Notes under the pieces: model-generated
Database searches by the model: none
Told to the model about the DNA's origin: nothing
What the model saw: the letters and a program-made list of their open reading frames with translations, nothing else
Shown here: positions 40,002 through 47,619 of the stretch, piece by piece
How positions within the stretch are numbered: position 1 is the first letter of the stretch
How the letters are laid out: every line of letters begins with the position of its first letter
Source of the DNA: Chara braunii
Taxonomy: Eukaryota > Streptophyta > Charophyceae > Charales > Characeae
Assembly: GCA_003427395.1 (NCBI GenBank)
Contig: BFEA01000023.1
Span: forward strand, 771,751-819,369
Reading direction: 5' to 3'
Length of the DNA stretch: 47,619 bases
Made by a program: the position numbers and the translations under genes

Positions 40002-41344
40002 ACTTACTGCAACTCGGCCGGAAGACATTCCGGCTCTCATCACAACTTTATCCCAATGCACTATAGAACGTACGGTATGTATGCGCCTGCATTTGGGCCA
40101 ACTTCAGTCTAGATACAACGATAATGACCCTACGTTAGTTCTATTCGGAGGAGACGATAGAGAGCACTTGCTGTATAGTTCTCTTCTGATTTCTCAGGAA
40201 CATGAAGATTCACTGAAACGAATGTCCGCGCTGAGGCGTGCTCCCTGCTCAAAGTCAAAAGTCAACGTCATAGTGATGACTCAAGATTCAAGAGTCAAGA
40301 GTCAATTAAAAATATATTTATTTATTCCAACTCAGCAGGACCCTAGCAGCACTCGGATCCTGTAAGAAAAAAGAAATGGGGGCATGGGGCCCTAACCTTG
40401 TGCCGCTGCCCCTAATCTAAATCCATCAGGGGAAAAAAAAAACAGTAGATGGGGCAGAAGCCGCAGAACCTGCAGAACCAAAAAAAGGTAAAGCACTCTG
40501 CCTCAACTGCGTTGGCTATAATGTTACAAAGTTAGGATGACTAGGTGCAACCTTCTCCCCCATTGACAGCCAACAGCTGTCATCATTTACCTCAGTCACT
40601 GTCGGCCCACGGCTTGCATTTACGGCGGTCATTACGGCTGTCACTATAGCTTCTGTGTTGGTGAACCGCAAGATGACGATGCTGGATCCGGTTTCCAGCA
40701 GGTGTGGCTCCCCACCAATAGTCTATTAATAGATTGGAAGCACCTGGCCTGGCTACTAGGGGGAGATGCACACATCACTCCTCCTAAGGCTCCTAGTAGT
40801 GGGGCAGGGGTTTCCAAAAAAAAAAATTAAAAAAAAATAAAGATGATGCGGTTGACGAATCACTCCTACAACGAAACCTCCTGTCTGTTCAAAACATGTT
40901 TCTAGCACTTCAACTACGGTTTCTAGCACTTTAACTACGGTTTCTAGCACTTTAACTACGGTAACTACCCCTTCCCATGGAACGGAGGAAATGAAATCCG
41001 AAGTCCGGAGCTTGAACCCACGTGCAATCTTGTTGTAGTATGTTGATTTCACAAACCAATGTCTTCAGCCACTCTGCCAGCATACCTCCTCGCGGAGTCT
41101 CGGGAAAAAAAAAAAGACCGCAGGATTTGAACCCCCGACTACCTTCTTCGCCCGAATAAAACGCCCGGTCATTGCTGCTGCATCCGGTCTGAAAGTTGGC
41201 CCAAATCCAGCCATAATGACCGCGGGCGTTCTATTCGGGTCGGTAGCATACAAAGGATGCTGATCGCACAGAAACCTGGCTGCATGCTGCTCGCTATGCT
41301 TGGACCTGGGTTTAGGAAACAGCAGTCTAAACAGAGTCGACTTG
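40002..41344. other. Intergenic DNA with two tRNA-like sequences
   Basis: No protein gene recognised. Minus strand at about 40985-41075 reads TGGCAGAGTGGCTGAAGACA ... GTGGGTTCAAGCTCC, like a class II (Ser/Leu) tRNA. At 41116-41189 there is a B box GGGTTCAAATCC, near-paired ends (GACCG/CGGTC) and an 11-T run directly after (41105-41115 on the plus strand as A), like a Pol III terminator. Its T stem is too short for a true tRNA. Both are likely SINE parts. Confidence 0.4.
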
Positions 41345-42115
41345 AACAGAGTCAAACCTTAGTTAACAGTTGACTGAGCTTCAGGTAACGGTTGACTCGA
41401 CTTCAGGTGACAGTCGACAGAACTTCAGTTTCTACTGGTAAAAATGGACTTAACTCAAGTTGAGTCTGATCGGACTCGACTTGGGGTTACCGTAGCTGTT
41501 TGACTCAGCTGCAGGTAACAGTTGACGCAACTTCAGTTCGTAATACTCGTAAAGGTAACAATGGACTCAAGTTGAGTCTGATCTGAATCAACTTCAGGTA
41601 ACAGTTGACTCAACTTCAGCCTTCCGGTAGGTAACCGTTGACTCAAGTTCAGTTCATACAGTAACAATTGACTCAAGTTGAGTCTGATGGGACTCAACTT
41701 CAGTTAACAGTTGACTCAACTTCAGTTAACAGCTGAGTCGAGCTGACTCAACCTCAGTTAACAGTTGACTCAACTTTAGGTAACAGTAGACTCAACTTTA
41801 GTTCCTACAGGTAACAAACAATTGACTGAAGTTGACTGAAGTTGACTGAAGTTGACTGAAGTTGACTGAAGTTGAGTCTGATGTGACTCGATGAGTCTGG
41901 TCAGAGGCAAGTTGAGTCTTTGAGTCTGATTTGACTGGATGAGTCTGATCAGACTCAACTTCAGTTAGCACAACTTAGCAGTTGACGTAACTTCAGGTAA
42001 GACTTGACTCAACTTAGCAGCTGACAGTGAACTCAACTTCAGTTCCTCCAAGAGGTCCACGTAAGTTGAGGTAACAATCGACTCAAGTTGAGTCCGATCA
42101 GACTCAACTTTGGCC
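41345..42115. repeat. Degenerate minisatellite of AGTTGACTCAACTTCAGGTAAC-type units
   Basis: About 770 bp built from gttgactcaacttcagttaaca variants and their inverted partner caagttgagtctgatcagac. Five exact gttgactgaa units lie at ~41821-41870. The alternating gttgagtctgat/atcagactcaac blocks can form hairpins. It lies 3' of CFAP57. Confidence 0.88.
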
Positions 42116-42173
42116 ACTTGCTTCACTCAGCTGTCTGAAATCTTGCACTGCACCGTGCCGGGCATGACAGATA

Positions 42174-42205
42174 GGAGGAGGAGGAGGAGGAGGAGGGGGA
42201 GGAGG
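42174..42205. repeat. (GGA)n microsatellite
   Basis: About ten gga units. The surrounding 42116-42582 holds no other feature and is the downstream region of CFAP57. Confidence 0.9.
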
Positions 42206-42582
42206 GAAGAGGAGAATCGGGATAGCAGCCTAGCATGTACAAGATAGACAGCAACCTCTTTTGTTGCTGTGGCCAGGCCGGCCTGGGCTATGGCCTCTTT
42301 CATTTTGGCCAGTTTTTTTTAAAGCACCAGTACACCACATATCGGCCTACGGGTGTCAGCATGAAACCCGCACCACTTCTGAGGCCGCCGGTTTTTTTTT
42401 TTGGCGGGCCTGGCCGCGCAACGCCTCCGAGTTTTGCTTGTGGCCACAAAAAAATTCTGCAAGGCTGAGGCCGTGTACTAGCGGTTTAAAGCTAAAACGT
42501 TGGTCCTCCTTCTGGAAGGGAGGGCAGCTTCCCAAGGTCAACATAGATTGGTTGTCAGTTAGGTGGGTATGTGCTGCAGCTC

Positions 42583-45500
42583 TCATTCCACGCTTGCTTG
42601 CTTTTCCATCTCTATTCCAGTCGTGTCAGCGATGGCGGCGATGGTTCTCCCAGCTGAAGTAACTTCTTTACCCGGTTCTACTGCACCAGACGCCAACTGA
42701 GTTTCAGGCAAGGCGGCAGCCTGACTTTCTTGTACATTACCAGTATCCGGAGTCAAGGTAGCATTCTGATCGTCTGGGGGTACATCCGCGTCAGCTGTGG
42801 GGGAGAGGATCATTGAAGGTGATCCTTCGGGCCTTTCTACACTACCAGCATCCTGAGTAGCGACTGTAGCATTCTGATCGTCTGGGGGAACATCCGCCTC
42901 GGCTGTGGGGGAGAGGATCGTTGGAGGTGATCCTTGGGGCCTTCCACTAACCGATGGGAACCCGTCCATGAGTGGGAGCATTTCCCTCGACTTGGGACGG
43001 CGAAGAACGGTTTCGTTGATTCTATCGTCTTTGGCACCTCTCATCTCAGCAATCAATTGCTCCTTCTTTGCCAGCTCAGCTTTCAAGGTCTGGATTTCCA
43101 GTTTCTGGCCGTCCGACTCCTTAATGGCCAACTCAGCTTCGCTGATTGCCGCCTGCATGGCCGCAAGTTGGGTATCCATCGCCTCTTCGAGGTGAATCCG
43201 TGAGGAAGACGTCATGGAGGATGGAGAGAGGGGGGCTGCATTGTCTGCTTTGGATTGCAACTGTGATGCCATGCCTATGATTGCCTCTGAAGGAGAGAGT
43301 GGCTCCCTATGCCTGGAGGGTGCAGAAACTCGGGACCGGCCCTTGGGAGATGTTACAGGGCCCCCAAACTCCTGGAGGTCCTTTGCCCTCTGGGCTGACT
43401 GCTTCAGTTGCTTCATCTCTCTCCTCAGTTGATTGATCTCCTTGATGAGAGATACATTCTCCTGAATTATCCGGGTGTTGAGCGTTCTATGCACATCCAT
43501 ATCCTTGTCCAGTTTGCGCTTCAATCCATCAACGGTTCGCTCCAAGTACTCTCTCTGTCTGTTGTACTCCTGCAGGATGTCGTCGTCGATTACTTTGTGT
43601 TTGGGAGCGCGGCTGACGTACTTGTGGTACATGGTCTTGACGGCTTCTTTGAGTGCTCTAGGGTCTTGGATCAGCTGTGCGGTCTCGTAGAGATCGTGCT
43701 CGAAAGTCACGATCTGGCTCGCCGCGTCCGCATGCGCACGTTTGATCCTCGCGACCTCTCGCTGTTGTCCGTCTAGCTTGAGCTTCAGCTCAGTTATGGT
43801 CAGTTCCAGGTTGGCGTTAGCCTTGTGGTATCTCTCCAACTCCTTGTCCATGTCCTTGATCTGCTCCTTCATCTCCGCGATCTCTTGCTCCCTAGGTTCT
43901 ATCTGCTTCTTCAGCTCTTTGATCTTGTAATCGAGGACAAACTTGAACTTCTCTAGCTCCTGGTTCTTCTTCTTGAGGTCGTGGATCCGCTTCTCCTTGT
44001 CGCCTATGGTCTCGTCTCTCTCCTTGATCTCCTTCTTGAGGCCACTGATGTCCTTTTCCAAGCTCGCGATGGTCTGATAGAGTTCCTTCTTCTGCTCAAA
44101 CAGCTGCTTAATCTCCTCTTTCTGGTCTTCGATGTCCTTCTGCAAAGCGTTGAACTTCTTCTTCATGATGCCGTTCTCACCCTTCAGGCGAAGGCCCACT
44201 TCTCTCTCTTGGGCAAGCTTGGCCTCGTATCTTTCCTTCAACTCTTCTATCTCCTGATCGGCGTCCTCCTCCAGCTGCCTGGTCGTCTCCTCATGCTCTC
44301 GTACCGCATCTTCCTTATCTTGCTCCACCTTCTCCAGGGCGGTATGCTCCTCCCCCAGCTTCGACTCGTACTCCTCTGTCAGCTCCTGGATTACCTGCTC
44401 ATGGGTCTCCACCAGCAACGCATTCTGTTCGTCCCATTTCTGATTGAGCTGCTCCTTCTCCTGCATGAGGGCTTGATATCTCTCCACCTCCGCCATGATC
44501 TTCTGCTGGTATGAGCCTTCCATGCTGGCCATTTGCTGGGCATACTTCTCCCTCTCTTGCTTTATCTTCTCCTCATATTCCATCTCCTGCTCGGTCTTCG
44601 TCTGCAGCAAAGTCTCGTATCTTGACTTCGCCTGGTCTAGCTCGTGGGTGAACTTATCCGTTATGTCCTTTATCCTTTCATTGAGGTTCAGATCTTTGAG
44701 CCGCAGCTGATACTCATTCTGCATGGTCAATTCGTTGACCTGCTGTTCCAGCTCCGTAGTTCGCACCTTTTTCTCCTCTAGGTCCGACTTTGTCACAAGC
44801 ACCTCCTCAGCATAGGTGATGGCCTCCTTCTCCCTCTTCGCAATGCTCGAAACGATTCCCTTCTCCTTGTCACGGACGTCGAACATGAACAGACACCCGT
44901 CCTCTCCCGCCACAAAGAGCAAATTGTCGTCGTAACTGAGCCGTATGCGGGACACCGCACTGCAACAAGACTGCACCTCTTGGAACTCCCCCGTCAAGGG
45001 GTATCGATAAGCCCTGACGGTTCCGACCTCGGTACCGGCAAACAGCAGCCGACCATAAGAGGGGAGGGCGATCTGGGTTAGAACCACCGTAGCATTGTAC
45101 TGCTTCACCACCTGCGAGTCGTCAATCTCCTTCAGCTTCTTGTCACTTCCAACGGCGAAGACGGAGTTGGAGTCGTAAGACCCATGCACGCAGGAGTAGC
45201 CGCAACCCTTGATGACGTTCTCCGTCTCCCTCTTGCACTCTTTTAGTGTCCATTCATACACAGCTCCATCCATGCCCGCAGTGACTAGACCAGTGTCGTC
45301 GACCGTCCAGAACACGCTCCGGACCTTCCCGTTATGGCCCCTAAGGTTGCCTACATTCTCACAAGTGTAGGTGTTAAAGATCTGGATAGTGTTGCTGTGC
45401 GCCGCTGCAAAGTACTGCCCTCCATGACTGAACACACACTCCTTGCAGGCCTTGATTCCAAACTCTTTGTACACCCTCAAGTCCTCCATCAGGATATTGA

Positions 45501-46896
45501 TGAGCCTCAGTTTGTCTGAGAAGCCCACCACAAGATGGAAGCCACTAGGATGCATGGCCACGGAGTGGGCCTCTTCGTTGAAGAACCTCAGGAGCTCACA
45601 AGTCTTATCAAGATAGTTCCAGATGCGAACGCTCTTGTCGGTGCTGCAGGTCACCACCAATGGCTTTCGAATGCAAACGTCTAAGCCGGTGATAGCGTCA
45701 GAGTGAAAGGCCTGAGCAAGCAGCTCCATGGTGGTGCCGTCGGCTTTGGTGATGTCGCTGGTGGCCAGAGATAACACAAAAAGCTGGTTGTTTTCCAAGG
45801 TGCAGACAATAGTCTCCTCGCTGGGGGAGATGGCAAGGCTGCACACCTTGACGCTGTTGTTCTCGATGCTGAAGGATCGAACCCTCTTGTAGGGCCCCTC
45901 TTTCTCCCTATCCGTGTCCACCTTCTCGTACATCTCTATCATCCCACTCTCTCTGCCACAAATGAACCCTCTGGAGTACCTGACGATGGCCTCCACTATC
46001 CCAGCCTCTTCTCCCGCAACAGACCCTATGACGGCCCGGGTTTCTCCCCCTTCCACCAGCAACATCTCCCCCGTGTCCGTGGCCACAATACACCTCTCTT
46101 TCTCCCCCCTCTCTCCCCCATCCACCAGCCACGCATGGCAGGGATACGTCTGCGGGTCCCTCTTTATCAGGCTATTAGGGACCTGCTTCAAGGAGAAGTC
46201 TGTGGCCTTGAACATCTTCACGAACCCACTGCCAACCACGCTAATCATCGAAGAGTCGCTAGGATTGAACTGCACTTGGAACACTGTCCCACCCAGCTGA
46301 TTGGTAGTCCGGGCGGAGCAGGAGAGCTTGCTCTTCTCCCAGATCCAAAGGACCAGGTTCCAGTCGGGAGCCCCAGCCTGAGCCGCGATGGCGCGACCGT
46401 CGGGACTGAAACACAAACTAACGTACTCGTTAGATCCCACGTCGGGACCGGAGAGAACTTTCCTCCTCTTGAGGGTGTTGATGTCATAGATAGTGATGCT
46501 TGGAACTCTGGTCTCAGAGGCGACACCCATCCCGGACACCTTGCTCATATCAGACAGCATGGAAGCACGCGATGCAGTACCTGGGCCCCCACCCAACTCA
46601 CCGCCGCTGGAAACCGCACCCCCAGCAAAAGCGACCGCCGCGGAGGAAGGGGAACCGATGGGCGATGAGGCACGCTCTGCCACAGCCACTACCTTCCTGT
46701 TAGGACTCAGGGCTATGGCTGAAATCCCGTCCGTGTCCGCCGTGCCTGGAATGAACTTCTGCGTCCGCTGCTCGATGTGGTAGAGGACGGTGTTATGACC
46801 CGCTGGATACACGACACTCGTCTCGTCGATGAAGTGGATGTTGTCCCTCACAGACCCCTGCAACCCAAAAACGTACTTGGGCACTAACGACGCCAT
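42583..46896 (-). CDS. CFAP57: CFAP57/FAP57 (WDR65-type) ciliary WD-repeat coiled-coil protein
   Basis: The 1437-codon intronless frame ends in TGA. The ATG at 46896 (MASLVPKYVFGLQGSV) is chosen because the family starts with a short leader before FGLxG; an upstream ATG would add 16 residues. Residues ~20-690 are WD40-type repeats (PAGHNTVLYH near the start, TDKSVRIWNYLDK, VTAGMDGAVYEW). Residues ~700-1190 are a long charged coiled coil, and ~1195-1437 are low-complexity with two ~37-residue tandem units (SPTAEADVPPDDQNAT / SPTADADVPPDDQNAT). A Gly/Ser-rich insert sits at ~75-130, inside the first propeller. In Chlamydomonas FAP57 is an axonemal protein that helps assemble inner-arm dyneins; the same role is inferred here. 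The protein is somewhat longer than typical family members (~1250-1320), mainly through the C-terminal tail. No stop or frameshift is seen. Confidence 0.93.
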   Translation of the reverse strand: MASLVPKYVFGLQGSVRDNIHFIDETSVVYPAGHNTVLYHIEQRTQKFIPGTADTDGISAIALSPNRKVVAVAERASSPIGSPSSAAVAFAGGAVSSGGELGGGPGTASRASMLSDMSKVSGMGVASETRVPSITIYDINTLKRRKVLSGPDVGSNEYVSLCFSPDGRAIAAQAGAPDWNLVLWIWEKSKLSCSARTTNQLGGTVFQVQFNPSDSSMISVVGSGFVKMFKATDFSLKQVPNSLIKRDPQTYPCHAWLVDGGERGEKERCIVATDTGEMLLVEGGETRAVIGSVAGEEAGIVEAIVRYSRGFICGRESGMIEMYEKVDTDREKEGPYKRVRSFSIENNSVKVCSLAISPSEETIVCTLENNQLFVLSLATSDITKADGTTMELLAQAFHSDAITGLDVCIRKPLVVTCSTDKSVRIWNYLDKTCELLRFFNEEAHSVAMHPSGFHLVVGFSDKLRLINILMEDLRVYKEFGIKACKECVFSHGGQYFAAAHSNTIQIFNTYTCENVGNLRGHNGKVRSVFWTVDDTGLVTAGMDGAVYEWTLKECKRETENVIKGCGYSCVHGSYDSNSVFAVGSDKKLKEIDDSQVVKQYNATVVLTQIALPSYGRLLFAGTEVGTVRAYRYPLTGEFQEVQSCCSAVSRIRLSYDDNLLFVAGEDGCLFMFDVRDKEKGIVSSIAKREKEAITYAEEVLVTKSDLEEKKVRTTELEQQVNELTMQNEYQLRLKDLNLNERIKDITDKFTHELDQAKSRYETLLQTKTEQEMEYEEKIKQEREKYAQQMASMEGSYQQKIMAEVERYQALMQEKEQLNQKWDEQNALLVETHEQVIQELTEEYESKLGEEHTALEKVEQDKEDAVREHEETTRQLEEDADQEIEELKERYEAKLAQEREVGLRLKGENGIMKKKFNALQKDIEDQKEEIKQLFEQKKELYQTIASLEKDISGLKKEIKERDETIGDKEKRIHDLKKKNQELEKFKFVLDYKIKELKKQIEPREQEIAEMKEQIKDMDKELERYHKANANLELTITELKLKLDGQQREVARIKRAHADAASQIVTFEHDLYETAQLIQDPRALKEAVKTMYHKYVSRAPKHKVIDDDILQEYNRQREYLERTVDGLKRKLDKDMDVHRTLNTRIIQENVSLIKEINQLRREMKQLKQSAQRAKDLQEFGGPVTSPKGRSRVSAPSRHREPLSPSEAIIGMASQLQSKADNAAPLSPSSMTSSSRIHLEEAMDTQLAAMQAAISEAELAIKESDGQKLEIQTLKAELAKKEQLIAEMRGAKDDRINETVLRRPKSREMLPLMDGFPSVSGRPQGSPPTILSPTAEADVPPDDQNATVATQDAGSVERPEGSPSMILSPTADADVPPDDQNATLTPDTGNVQESQAAALPETQLASGAVEPGKEVTSAGRTIAAIADTTGIEMEKQASVE

Positions 46897-47030
46897 GGGT
46901 ATGCAATATCCGAAAACAAAGACGATAAGATGAAGTGGCGACAAGAAAATATAAGCCTATCGCAGGGCGGACGCAGGCTATAACATACAACTGGACATGC
47001 TGCGGCTTCGCTGACAGGATTAGTGTGGTG

Positions 47031-47172
<142 letters not shown>

Positions 47173-47563
47173 GGGGGACTCAGCGGGAGCGTGTGTGCGT
47201 GTGAATGCGTGCCCCCCGCGCGCTATCGGTGAGTGCGGTGCTGTACGTGTGTGCGGGTGACTGCTTGGGCCACAAGTGCAGCCACGGACACACTGTCAGG
47301 CATTTGGCCGTCCACCCACACATGCATCACACTGCAACAACGCGCAAGGCTGTCTGTGTTGCGTTTGTGTGTGCGTGTTCCCTTCGAGTGCGGGCCGCGC
47401 CCTGGCGATCTACTGCTTGCATTGTCACATCGTCTCCACAATCTTGGTTCTGTGTGCTTCATCATCGCCTTGCTATCTTGTTTTCTTCACCGATCGAACA
47501 CAGCGGTAGTCCACGCAGCCATGTGTGGGCTTGCGCGCTGGTGCGTCTGTTTGTCTGACCATT

Positions 47564-47565
<2 letters not shown>

Positions 47566-47619
<54 letters not shown>
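47566..47619. repeat. (CT)n microsatellite at window end
   Basis: At least 27 CT units, truncated by the window edge. Confidence 0.97.

Noticed and set aside
42837-46783. Numerous antisense frames within CFAP57 (for example plus 43981-44514)
   Set aside because: Shadows of the coding strand: Leu-rich translations opposite Glu/Lys-rich coiled coil, with no independent signals.

Overview
The window is repeat-dominated nuclear DNA from a eukaryote with motile cilia or flagella. One host gene is secure: an intronless CFAP57/FAP57 (WDR65-type) gene on the minus strand at 42583-46896. A green-lineage (Viridiplantae) alga is favoured because the 3' half of a U6 snRNA copy ends as plant U6 does, the retroelement primer site fits the 3' end of plant-type tRNA-Asp, and two nuclear mitochondrial nad4 fragments read plant-like with the standard code. 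I cannot name a species.

Layout: 1-4351 and 36099-40001 are two direct copies of a ~4 kb composite repeat (repeat A) holding tRNA-like sequences, a U6 relic and microsatellites. From 4372 a 136-bp tandem repeat begins, and its second unit is split by a ~27-kb LTR retrotransposon (4635-31612, minus strand). After it, 31613-36098 is AT-rich DNA with poly-A blocks, a foldback element, two tandem nad4 NUMT copies and short tandem duplications. Repeat A copy 2 follows, then tRNA-like repeats and a minisatellite, then CFAP57, whose 5' side carries a long CG/TG/GA microsatellite.

The retrotransposon is the most remarkable object. Its LTRs are 7587 bp (4635-12221) and 8222 bp (23391-31612), begin TGTCG and end CCGACA, and are joined to a primer-binding site (23370-23386) and a candidate polypurine tract (12222-12239). 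The Ty3/gypsy gag-pol (20951-15201) has a zinc knuckle, DSG protease, YIDD reverse transcriptase, RNase H, and an HHCC/DD35E integrase with a GPY/F end, but carries 13 in-frame stops and two frameshifts. Upstream of gag, in the leader and inside the LTRs themselves, lies an array of small paralogous ORFs (two families) that I do not recognise from any known element. A conserved TATA box (11030-11036; 30083-30089) puts the LTR ORFs at the 5' end of the predicted genomic RNA, continuous with the leader ORFs. An antisense ORF with its own TATA box lies between pol and the 3' LTR.

This copy looks dead, but parts of its LTRs have been homogenised: 1332 bp are identical by eye between LTRs that otherwise differ by several percent. 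Family names rest on motif recognition, since no search was run.
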